NCBI GenBank assembly: GCA_023460315.1
Contig: JAEWQO010000113.1
Coordinates: 41,918-105,917, forward strand
Length of the DNA stretch: 64,000 nucleotides
From: Actinomycetes bacterium
Lineage (GTDB): Bacteria > Actinomycetota > Coriobacteriia > Coriobacteriales > Eggerthellaceae
Direction: 5' to 3'
The notes under the pieces were generated by a model. It was not told where the DNA came from, ran no database searches, and saw only the letters and a list, made by a program, of their open reading frames with translations. Shown here piece by piece: positions 38,404 to 47,200 of the stretch; position 1 is the stretch's first letter; each line of letters starts with the position of its first letter. A program made the translations under genes and the position numbers.

Positions 38404-39851
38404 CCCATTCCGGTGATCTGCATGACCAAGAGCACCGCTGTCAGAACGGTGACCATGCCAACCGTCACCCATATGAGCGCGCGCGAGATCAGCTTCGTGC
38501 GATATGAACCCATGACGCGACGGTCGGCCGATATGATGGCCATGAACACGAGCAGCACGGGAAGAATGAGGCCATTCACGAACTGGGCCGTCAGCATGAC
38601 ACCCATGAGATCGATTTCAGGGATGAGCACGATGGCGGCCGAGAATGCAATCACGAAGGTGAAGATACTTTTGAACAGAGGGGCTTCCCTCCATTTAAAC
38701 GAGACTCCCGCCTCCCAGCCAAACGCTTCGCAGATGACGAACGACGTGGTGAGCGGCAAGACACAGGCAGCAAGGAACGACGCGGCAATGAGGCCGATGG
38801 CAAAAAGCGCCTCCGCATAGTGACCGGCGAACGGCGCGAGTGCGCGGGCCGCGTCAGCTGCCGAATCAATCTCGATTCCCTGAGGGTACAGGACGGCACC
38901 CGTCGTCACGATGATGAACCAGGCCACAAGGCATGCCGTGATCGTTCCCGACACGACGTCGACCTTCTGAGAGAAGAAATCCTTGACCCCCACGCCTTTT
39001 TCAACCACGTTGCTCTGTGCGAAGAACATCATCCAAGGCGCAATGGTGGTGCCTATCATCGCAATGACGAGCGAGATGAAACTCGTGTCGCTCACCACGT
39101 GTGGCACCATCGTGCTGGTGAGTGCGTCCGTCCAGTTGGGGGATGACATGAATGCGGCGACAATGTACGTCACGAACACCAGTGAAAGGATGAGGAAGGC
39201 CTTTTCAACGCGCTTGTAGCTTCCTCCCACCACAAGCAGCCACACTGCGACCGCCGCTATGGGGACGGCGAGATACTTCGAGACCCCGAACATCTCCATG
39301 CCGCTGGCTATGCCGGCGAATTCGGAGAACGTGGTAGCCACATTGCCGATGAGCAGCGCAAGCATGGCGAGGGCTGTCAGGCGGATGCCGAAGCGTTCCC
39401 GAATGAGCGCGGCGAATCCCTTGCCGGTGACCGCGCCCATGCGCGCTGCGGTCATTTCCACGACAATGAGCAGGACACACATGAGGGGAATGACCCAGAG
39501 CGTTGCATATCCGAACTTCGCGCCTGCGGTTGAATAGGTGGAGATGCCGCCGGCATCGTTGCCGGCCATAGCGGTGACAATGCCGGGTCCCAATGCTGCA
39601 AGCAGGAGGAGTATCTTACGTTGCTTCCGCCCTGCGCTGGGCTGCTGGAGCGCCGTGCCGTCTGATCCGCCGTCTTTCTCCTGGTCGTTCTGCGCCATGT
39701 TGCTCTTGGCTCCGGCGAGAGGCCCCGGCACGCTTCCCTTTCCGCGAGCGTCCGCGTGTTCCGGGCACGTTGCCTTGTCGAGGTCCTTGTCGGAGGTTAT
39801 CCGACCCGTCGTGAACGTTCTTCCCGTTCCCTGGCTGGAATCCTGTTTCAT
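38400..39851 (-). CDS. NRAMP-related metal transporter, magnesium type (NRMT-like)
   Basis: An 11-12 TM transporter of the SLC11/NRAMP superfamily, 483 residues with a ~78-residue charged N-terminal extension. The TM1 motif, DPGN in manganese/iron NRAMPs, reads D99-A-G-G here (AMAGNDAGGISTYS), and the TM6 M-P-H reads A271-P-W. Loss of the Asn and the Met ligand is what I recall for NRAMP-related magnesium transporters, including one studied from Eggerthella lenta. Magnesium transport is therefore likely, and the upstream MgtE-like gene supports it. The start has GGAG 8 nt upstream, inside the end of that gene; the two are 4 nt apart. An internal ATG at 39698 would remove most of the extension. 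Confidence 0.85.
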   Translation of the reverse strand: MKQDSSQGTGRTFTTGRITSDKDLDKATCPEHADARGKGSVPGPLAGAKSNMAQNDQEKDGGSDGTALQQPSAGRKQRKILLLLAALGPGIVTAMAGNDAGGISTYSTAGAKFGYATLWVIPLMCVLLIVVEMTAARMGAVTGKGFAALIRERFGIRLTALAMLALLIGNVATTFSEFAGIASGMEMFGVSKYLAVPIAAVAVWLLVVGGSYKRVEKAFLILSLVFVTYIVAAFMSSPNWTDALTSTMVPHVVSDTSFISLVIAMIGTTIAPWMMFFAQSNVVEKGVGVKDFFSQKVDVVSGTITACLVAWFIIVTTGAVLYPQGIEIDSAADAARALAPFAGHYAEALFAIGLIAASFLAACVLPLTTSFVICEAFGWEAGVSFKWREAPLFKSIFTFVIAFSAAIVLIPEIDLMGVMLTAQFVNGLILPVLLVFMAIISADRRVMGSYRTKLISRALIWVTVGMVTVLTAVLLVMQITGMG

Positions 39852-39855
39852 CAGT

Positions 39856-41208
39856 TCATCTCCAGGCGTATCCGACAATCTGGAGGAGCACCAACGTGTA
39901 GAGGCCAAGGAACAGGAGAGCGGCCAACGTGATGCCGACCGCCTTGAGAGCGGTCGTCTTCGTCTTGTCTCCGCTGACGTCTTCCTCGATGGCGTCCCAG
40001 GCGTCGTCGACGGTGACAATGCCCATCATCACACCATGCTCGTCGACGACCGGCATGGCGGGCAGATCGTATTTGAAGATGTCGGCAGCGACCCCCTCTT
40101 CGGTTTCGTCGGGGGAAACGGATATGACATCGTCGTACATGATGTCTCCGACGCGTTTTGCATCGTCGGTGAGCACGAGGGTGCGCAGCGAAAGCAGCCC
40201 TACAAGTTTGTCGTAGCTGTCAACGATGTACACGTAATGCACGGTGGGGTGGTCTTCGTCGAGTTCACGCAGCACCTCGATGGTTTCGCCCACGGTGGCC
40301 GTGTCGGGCACGGCCACGAACTGCGTCGTCATCATGCCCCCGGCCGTGCCGTCCTTGTAGCCGAGCAATCCCCGAATCTCGGCTGCGTCCTCAACGCCCA
40401 TGAGGCGCAGGAGCGTCTCGGCTTTTTCGTAGGACAGGTCTCGCACGATGTCGGCCGCGTCGTCGGGATCCATGTTGCCCAGCAGTCCGGCTGCCCGCGC
40501 GTCGTCTAGGTCTTCGATGAAATCCGCTTGATACTCGTCTTCCATCTCCGAGATTGCCTCGGTAGCCTGCGCGTCGTCAAGGTGCTGGAACACATTTGCC
40601 CGCTGTTGGGGATCGAGTTGCTCAAGAATGTCGGCCACGTCTGCGGGATGCAGCTCGTCGAGGCGTTTATGGGTGACGGACAGCTGCACTTCCGACAGGT
40701 CGCGGTCGAGCAGGTCCATGTAGTTCCAGGCGATGATTTGCTCGCCGATCTTCTTTCCCAGCGCTTTGGATGTGGCGACGACGGCTCGTTCGAGCCAAGG
40801 GGCAAGGCCACGCAGTATGCCGCGAATGCCGACTTCCGCGCCGAGGAGGCGCAGCTGCGTGCCCGATGCGGAAAGCTTGAGGTCATTTACGCGCACGACC
40901 TTCATGCCCTGCGTGTCGACGATCTGCCGATTCAGAAGGTCGCGGGCAAGCAGGACCTCGTCGGGCTGAAGGTAGCTGAACCGGATGTCATGGCTTTCGA
41001 CCTGGAGCACGATGCCATCTTCGTCAAACGTCTTGACGTACTTGCGCCACGAGATCATGAAGGGGACTTTGCCTGGCCCCTGAAAGGCAAGACTTGTGAT
41101 GCGGGGAAACACCTCGCCCGTTGATATGGCGAGGTCAGACACCGTTCCGATTTTCTCGCCCGTCGCATCGGTTACGGGCTTTCCCAGCATTTGCGATAGA
41201 TAAAGCAT
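39856..41208 (-). CDS. MgtE-like magnesium-sensor protein without channel domain (PRC + MgtE_N + CBS + one TM)
   Basis: A 450-residue protein. Residues ~1-150 contain PRC-barrel-like sequence (MLYLSQMLGKPVTDATGEKIGTVSDLAIS). Residues ~165-265 are an MgtE N-domain of superhelical repeats (LHPADVADILEQLDPQQRANVFQHLDD). Two CBS domains follow (~275-400: GGMMTTQFVAVPDTATVGETIEVLRE and VGDIMYDDVISVSPDETEEGVA). The end has one hydrophobic segment (GITLAALLFLGLYTLVLLQIV) instead of the five-helix MgtE channel. It thus has the Mg2+-sensing half of MgtE without the pore and is directly upstream of the NRAMP-type gene. A regulatory subunit for that transporter is my inference. Confidence 0.85.
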   Translation of the reverse strand: MLYLSQMLGKPVTDATGEKIGTVSDLAISTGEVFPRITSLAFQGPGKVPFMISWRKYVKTFDEDGIVLQVESHDIRFSYLQPDEVLLARDLLNRQIVDTQGMKVVRVNDLKLSASGTQLRLLGAEVGIRGILRGLAPWLERAVVATSKALGKKIGEQIIAWNYMDLLDRDLSEVQLSVTHKRLDELHPADVADILEQLDPQQRANVFQHLDDAQATEAISEMEDEYQADFIEDLDDARAAGLLGNMDPDDAADIVRDLSYEKAETLLRLMGVEDAAEIRGLLGYKDGTAGGMMTTQFVAVPDTATVGETIEVLRELDEDHPTVHYVYIVDSYDKLVGLLSLRTLVLTDDAKRVGDIMYDDVISVSPDETEEGVAADIFKYDLPAMPVVDEHGVMMGIVTVDDAWDAIEEDVSGDKTKTTALKAVGITLAALLFLGLYTLVLLQIVGYAWR

Positions 41209-41417
41209 GCTCTTCCCTTACTGTCATGCATCGGCATGGCACAGCAAGGTTAGCACGTAGACGCCTGCACAAGAGTGCAACACGTGTAAAATCTGTGACA
41301 AGCCGATGGTGCTTCGCAGCCATCCTTCGACTGCCAACAGACGGGAAGTCGAAGGGTTTACCTACTGTGAGGCTTCGATTTTCGAACCTTCAAGTACGTC
41401 CCTTTCTTCCAAGAAAT

Positions 41418-41451
41418 AAAAAACCGCACGTGCTGCTGCCAGTCGTTGCGG
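41418..41451 (-). terminator. Possible terminator after tRNA-Arg
   Basis: On the minus strand CCGCA pairs with TGCGG across an 18-nt loop and is followed by six T. The stem is only 5 bp, so the call is weak. Confidence 0.4.
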
Positions 41452-41466
41452 GTCAAGTGCTGTAAA

Positions 41467-41543
41467 TGGTGCGCCGTGAGGGATTCGAACCCCCGACGTA
41501 CTGATTCGTAGTCAGTCCCTCTATCCAGCTGAGGTAACGGCGC
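41467..41543 (-). tRNA. tRNA-Arg (ACG), CCA encoded
   Basis: A 77-nt cloverleaf on the minus strand: acceptor GCGCCGT pairs with ACGGCGC, D-arm CCTCAGCTGGATAGAGG, anticodon loop CTACGAA (anticodon ACG, normally edited to ICG), T-loop TTCGAAT and an encoded CCA. Confidence 0.95.
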
Positions 41544-41563
41544 ACGTCGAAACAGCAAAGGCT

Positions 41564-41592
41564 ATTATGGCGGTATTGGGTGATGCTGTCAA
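41564..41592 (-). promoter_or_regulatory. Promoter of tRNA-Arg
   Basis: On the minus strand a perfect TTGACA (41587-41592), a 17-bp spacer and CATAAT (41564-41569). This is the best promoter in the window and lies ~20 nt before the tRNA. Confidence 0.85.
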
Positions 41593-42018
41593 CGTCAACT
41601 TTCCAGAAGTTGAGAAAATGTCGCACCAGAACCTTTCAGGTTTATTGCACCTCAGCATTGATTTCGACAGCGTGCGCCGCGCGTTGCGTTTGGCCTGAGA
41701 AGTTTTGCCGCTCCGCTCATGTCATGGTGATCTTTGGGCAGACGCTCAAACTTTCCCAACGTGCCAGGGTGCGTTTGCCGCGGCTTTCGCCCTTTGTGTT
41801 TTGACTCTGCGCTGCCTTCATTCACGTGCGATTGGCCGGTCGGTCAATCAGTCCGTAATCCATGTTCTGCCCTTGCCTGTTTTTAAAAGGACCCGGATCG
41901 GTTTTTCATTCCGATTTCTTCCAAAACTCTCTCCGTCGCCTCCGGTCGTTCCGTGGCGTCATTCCTCGAAAATCTTTCGACCGAAACTTCTGTTGCCGCC
42001 GATAGCTCAGCTCTGTGC
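41593..42018. other. Intergenic region upstream of the lipopeptide locus
   Basis: No supported gene. It is richer in T than its surroundings. A GATTG...CAATC inverted repeat (~41831-41850) is the only structure noted. Confidence 0.4.
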
Positions 42019-42027
42019 TGCTAAAAT
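42019..42027 (+). promoter_or_regulatory. Extended -10 promoter upstream of the lipopeptide locus (TGCTAAAAT)
   Basis: TGC-TAAAAT lies ~115 nt before the GTG of the acyl ligase gene; no good -35 at normal spacing. It is the best candidate to drive the run of genes from 42141 to 55234. Confidence 0.45.
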
Positions 42028-42140
42028 GTCACTGTTTTTGAATGGAAACAATGGGAGGGCGTTCTTCCGGTTGCGCGGATGGTCGCCCTTTGCATTTCCT
42101 AGAACGGCACATCATTGAAAAAACGGCTGTGGGAGTTCAT

Positions 42141-43850
42141 GTGAAACGATACCCTCTGAACGATATTGAACTTCTTTCCGACATGCGTTGCCTTCTTGAG
42201 CGAAGCGCCCGACTGTTCTCCGATAAAACCGCCTTTGCAGAACTGTCGCGATCGGGCGAGGCAAACGAAGTGAGTTATGGGTGTCTTCTTGACGACGTGC
42301 GAACTTTGGGCACGGCCCTGCTTGCGCGTGGCTATGCGGGCAAGAGAATCGCGCTGATCGGGGAGAACTCCTATGCCTGGGTGCTCGCGTATTTTGCCAT
42401 CATCAACAGCGGCATAACCGTGGTTCCTTTCGACAAGGAGCTTTCCTGCGATGAGCTTGTCGATCAGATGATGCGATCGCAGGTTGATGCCCTCTGCCAT
42501 ACGGCCGCTTACGCCCAAGAGGCTCTCGCTGCGGTTGAAGAAGTGGAAAACCGGACCGGGCAACGCGCTGACCTCCTTGCTGTCGGCTCTTTGGCAGGGG
42601 GCGCCCTCGCGCCGGAACTTCTGTCGCTCGGCCGCGAGGAACTTGCGCGTGGAAATGACCGGTATGCGCAGGTTGAACTTGATGCGGGGGCGGTGTGCTC
42701 CATCCTGTTCACTTCGGGCACGACCGGCACAAGCAAAGGCGTGCTGCTGAGTCATAGGAACTTCACGGCGAATATCAAGGGTGCTTGCGAACTCGTGCTC
42801 TTTCGCCCCGAGGATACGCTGGTGTCGGTTCTTCCCATCCATCATGCCTATGAGGACATGGCCGGCATCTTCTGCCCCCTCTACTACGGTTGCACCGTTG
42901 GACTCTGCCCGAGCCCCAAGGCACTGCCGAAATGCCTTGCCTCGTTCCGGCCCACGATCCTGTGTCTCGTTCCTCTGTATGTTGAAACGTTCCATGGGAA
43001 GATCATGCGCGCGGTGAAGGAGGGAAAGCGGGAGCGCCCGTTTGCCTTTGCGCGCGCGGTGAGCTCCTTGATGCGCCGGATGGGCATAGATGTTTCTGAC
43101 CGGTTGCTCGCCGAGCCGCGCGCGGCGTTTGGGGGTCGTCTGAAGCTGATTGTATGCGGCGGCGCCTCGCTCGATGCATCATACGCGCCATTCTACCGCT
43201 CTCTTGGCATCAACCTCATCAAGGGCTATGGCGTGTCAGAATGCTCTCCCATCGTGTCGGTCAATCGCAACGAGTACTACAAAGACGATGCCATTGGCCT
43301 GGTCGTGTCATGTGCCGAAGTGCGCTTTGACGATGCCGGGCAGATATGGGTCAAAGGGGACCTTGTCATGGCCGGATATCTTGACGAAGAAGACGGGGGG
43401 CTGGTCGACGGTTGGTTTGCCACGGGAGACCTCGGCTATCTCGATGACGATGGTTTTCTCTACATCACGGGCCGCTGCAAGGACGTCATTGTGCTGAGCA
43501 ACGGGAAAAACGTCATGCCGCAGGAGATTGAGTTTGCCCTCACGGCCTGTGAATCCATCGCGGAGGCGGTGGTCATTGCGGGACCGGAAGGCGGCAACGG
43601 CTCCGAGCACCTTGTTGCACACGTTGTCCCCGACTATGCCGCCCTCGGAGTGGATGTGGATGATCCAGGCAGAACCGAGGTTGTCGCGGAGCGTATTCGT
43701 GCTGATATCAAGCGTGTTAACCGTGATCTTGTGTACCATAAACGCCTCGCGTCTTTTGCGCTTCACGCCGATCCGTTTGAAAAGACGACGACGCGTAAAA
43801 TCAAGCGGTTTTTACTGAAGGGAAACAGGGAGGGAATGCGGTATGTTTGA
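42141..43850 (+). CDS. Long-chain acyl-CoA synthetase / acyl-ACP ligase (AMP-binding)
   Basis: A 569-residue adenylate-forming enzyme of the fatty acyl ligase type. It carries the P-loop SILFTSGTTGTSKGVLLSHRN, the LPIHHAYED and VCGGASLD segments, the YGVSECSPIVSVNR motif, and the late GWFATGDLGYLDDDGFLYITGRCKDVIVLSNGKN hinge with the C-terminal Lys (TTTRKIKRF). It is followed at once by an ACP gene (8-nt overlap) and an NRPS, so it likely adenylates a fatty acid and loads it on the ACP. Start is GTG 42141 with GGGAG upstream; an in-frame ATG at 42042 would add 33 unlikely residues. Whether the product is acyl-CoA or acyl-ACP cannot be decided here. Confidence 0.88.
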   Translation: MKRYPLNDIELLSDMRCLLERSARLFSDKTAFAELSRSGEANEVSYGCLLDDVRTLGTALLARGYAGKRIALIGENSYAWVLAYFAIINSGITVVPFDKELSCDELVDQMMRSQVDALCHTAAYAQEALAAVEEVENRTGQRADLLAVGSLAGGALAPELLSLGREELARGNDRYAQVELDAGAVCSILFTSGTTGTSKGVLLSHRNFTANIKGACELVLFRPEDTLVSVLPIHHAYEDMAGIFCPLYYGCTVGLCPSPKALPKCLASFRPTILCLVPLYVETFHGKIMRAVKEGKRERPFAFARAVSSLMRRMGIDVSDRLLAEPRAAFGGRLKLIVCGGASLDASYAPFYRSLGINLIKGYGVSECSPIVSVNRNEYYKDDAIGLVVSCAEVRFDDAGQIWVKGDLVMAGYLDEEDGGLVDGWFATGDLGYLDDDGFLYITGRCKDVIVLSNGKNVMPQEIEFALTACESIAEAVVIAGPEGGNGSEHLVAHVVPDYAALGVDVDDPGRTEVVAERIRADIKRVNRDLVYHKRLASFALHADPFEKTTTRKIKRFLLKGNREGMRYV

Positions 43851-44070
43851 TCGCGTCAAGGCGATAATCGAGAACTATCTCAAGCGGGATGACCTGGACA
43901 TAACTCCCGAAACGGACATGCTGGGCGATCTGGGGATCAACTCCCTTGAACTCGTGGAGCTTGTCTGTGCGTTCGAGATGGAGTTTGACATGGACATCCC
44001 CGAAAAGGATATCCGGCGTTTTCTGACGGTTGACGACATCGTAGGCTATCTGGAAGCTGCCGAAGCATGA
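43843..44070 (+). CDS. Acyl carrier protein
   Basis: A 75-residue free-standing carrier protein. The phosphopantetheine site Ser lies in DLGINSLELVELV (~residue 34), and the four-helix pattern (MFDRVKAIIENYL... FEMEFDMDIPEKDIRRFLTVDDIVGYLEA) is typical. It starts inside the stop region of the acyl ligase gene (8-nt overlap), so the two are coupled. It most likely carries the acyl group from the ligase to the starter condensation domain of the downstream NRPS. No phosphopantetheinyl transferase is seen in the window. Confidence 0.92.
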   Translation: MFDRVKAIIENYLKRDDLDITPETDMLGDLGINSLELVELVCAFEMEFDMDIPEKDIRRFLTVDDIVGYLEAAEA

Positions 44071-44297
44071 AGCTTTTCCTTCCGTGATTCTCTGTCTTGC
44101 ATCGGCGTCGCCTGATTTCGAAGAGCGGCTTGTCGGGGCACGGGGTTTTTCATGCCCCGCGCGAAGTGGCGGCGGGCGAGCTGTCGGTGCGGACCGCTGT
44201 CGGGAAGGTGATCCCCTGAGGGCATCGGGCGATTGGGCGCTGAGGAATTCTTGGGTGGAAGGTGCAAGGGCATGGAGGAACACGAGGAGGGAGTTGC

Positions 44298-47200
44298 ATG
44301 GCTGACCAGCACTCGTTGACACATCCGCAGAGCCGTGTGTGGCATGTCGAGCAGTCGCATCCCGGAACCAGCATGTGGAACAACGCAGGCACGCTCAAGA
44401 TACACGGAGCGCTTGACTTCGATCTCCTCGACCGCGCGGTTCAGCTGTTTCTTGAGACGAACGAGTCCTTACGCCTGCGCATCCGTCTGGTTGATGGCGA
44501 GCCGGTGCAATATGTCGCTCCCTATCGGCCCGTGCACATAGATCGCCTTGATTTTTGCGACACCGGAGTCAAGGGGCTGTACGAATGGGATGTGCGGCAA
44601 ACCCAAGCGCCCATGCCCCTCATCGAGAGTCCCCTGTACTACTTTGCGTTGGCGAAGACGGCACCCAACGAAGGGTGCCTGTATGCGAAGATGCACCATA
44701 TCGTTTCGGACGGCGTGTCATTCGTCGTGTTTGCGAACGAGGTCATGGACACCTATGACCGCCTGCTGTGCGGAGAGGAACCCAAGCCATGGCCCTCCAC
44801 CTCGTACCTTTCCTACGTGGACGAGGAACGGAGCTATCTGGAGTCGAAGCGATACGCCTACGACGAGGCCTATTGGCTGAGCCGGTTCTCGGATTTTCCT
44901 GAAGCCACGTTGCTCAAGCCGCGGACGACGGATTATTTCAGCACGAAGGCCAAGCGGAAGGCCTGCCTGTTGTCCGCCGACCTTTCGGCGGCGGTGAGGC
45001 GGTTCTGCGCAGAGCGGCACCTATCGGTGTTCACGCTGCTGCTGGCGGCGTTTGCCGTGTATCTCAACCGTGTGTTGGGAAAGGACGACCTGGTGGTGGG
45101 TGCCCCTGTGTCGAATCGCACGTTTGCCGGGTCGAGCGAGCGATTCGGCATGTACGTGAGCACGGTTCCCGTTCGGGTGACCGTTGACGACGAGGAGACG
45201 TTCCTCTCGTTCGCCGAGACCATCTCCGATGAGTGGTTTTCGGTGCTCAAGCATCAGCGATATCCCTATGACCTGCTCGTTCGGAAGCTCCATGAAAGGT
45301 GTGGCGACGTTGGGCAGCTCTATGACATAGCTCTGTCCTATCAGGTGGGCACGTTTGAGAAGCAGAAGCGCTCATTCACCTACGAGGGCCGCTGGCACTT
45401 CAGCGGCCACCAGACGTCCTCGCTCAATGTCCATTGGAATGATCGAGAAGACAATGGCCGGTTCGTTCTCGATTACGATTATCTATCGCCCCTCTTTGCG
45501 GCCCGAGAGGTCGACTTCATTCACGAGCATCTTTGCAACCTTATTGCCGATGCGGTTGAACATCCCGATAAGCGCCTGTTCGAGCTTGACATCCTTTCGC
45601 GTGACGAGCGTGACAAGGTACTCGTTTCCTTCAACGACACCGAGGATGGGTTTGCCCGAACCGATTTGGTGAGCCTCTGGAGGCGCCGTGTGGTCGAAAA
45701 TCCGGCCGCTGCGGCACTGTCATATCATGGAAAGACAGAGACGGTCGCAGAAGTCGACCGAGCTTCTGACGATGTCGCTCGCCTGCTTCTCAGCCACGGT
45801 GTCGAAGCGGGTTCGGTGGTTGCCTTGGCCCTGCCGCGCAGTGCCCTGTACTACGTGGCCATGCTGGGCGTGCTGAAGGCAAAAGCTGCATTCATGCCGA
45901 TCGACAAGGCGCTGCCTGAAGAGCGCGTGCACTATATGCTGGCCGAGTCAGGTGCGCGCTTTGCGCTGTCCGGGGAGGGATCGTCGGTTGGGTGGGGCGG
46001 AGCGTTCCCCTCGGCGGTCACGGTCATCAAGCTTGGAACCGACCAGCTCTCGGAGCTGGATTGCCGGGCCGACATCCTTCCGTCCGGCATTTCCGCCGAA
46101 GGATCGGGGACGCACGAAAAGCAGGGCGCCGCGCCGGCATGCCTCATGCGTCAGGAAGCCGATGCGGCCGTCGGCGGCAGCGCCGCATGCCCCCCGCTGG
46201 AGCAGCGGTCTCCCAGTCCTGGTCAGGCGGCATACATCATCTACACGTCAGGGTCGACGGGAACCCCGAAGGGCGTGGTGGTCGAACATGCCCAGATAGC
46301 TCATTTCGTGTTGTCTCTGCGCCGAACGTGGGAGCGCACGCAGGGGGGCCGGATGCTTTGCGCCGGGCCGATATCGTTTGACATCAACGTCATGGAAGCG
46401 GCACTAGGCCTGTTCGCCGAGCGAACCCTGGTAATTGCTGACGACCATCAGGCCGATTATCCTGCCGAGCTGTGCGAACTCATCGAGGCGGAGCGCGTCG
46501 ATCTCATGATGGTGACGCCGGGACGCATGGAAATGATCCTCTCAACTCCGTCAGGCATGCATGCGCTGCGGGGCTTTCGTGAGATCGGCCTCGGTGCCGA
46601 CGTGCTTCCTCCGGAGCTGCTCAGGCGCATTCGGCAGGCAACCTCTTCCCATGTCACGAACTTCTACGGGCCGACCGAAATAACCATCGCGGCTTCGTGC
46701 TGCGATGTGACCGACAGCGCGGACGTCAACATCGGACGACCGATGAACGGCGTGCATGTCTATATTCTTGATCCCCACCGGAACCCCGTTCCCATCAGCG
46801 TGCCCGGTGAGCTCTATGTCGGTGGTGCCGGAGTTGCACGCGGTTACGTGGCACGTGATGAGCTGACGGCAGAGCGTTTCGTTCCGTCTCCGTTTGTTGC
46901 TGGCGAAAGGCTTTATCGCACGGGAGACCTGGGCCGTTGGTACCCCCGAGGCGAAATCCAGTTTCTCGGGCGTATCGACCAGCAAGTGAAGATCCGTGGC
47001 TATCGCGTTGAGTTGGGCGAGGTTCAGAACCGTTTGCTGGAAATTGAGGGAGTTCGTTCCGCTGCGGTTGTCGCGCATGAAGAGTCCGGGGGACGCACGT
47101 GCCTGTGTGGGTATGTGGTGGGAGACCAGGTGCCTCCCGTCGCCGCTATCAGGGCGCGCCTGTCCGACACGCTTCCCTTCTACATGGTTCCCGCCTATCT

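Noticed and set aside
41705..42118. 137-codon frame upstream of the acyl ligase
   Set aside because: No family, no ribosome site, and it covers the extended -10 promoter.
44084..44305. Small frame between the ACP and the NRPS
   Set aside because: The first residues (MILCLASASPDFEERL) looked protein-like, but there is no ribosome site and no recognisable domain, and it runs into the NRPS start. The 227-bp gap is left unassigned.
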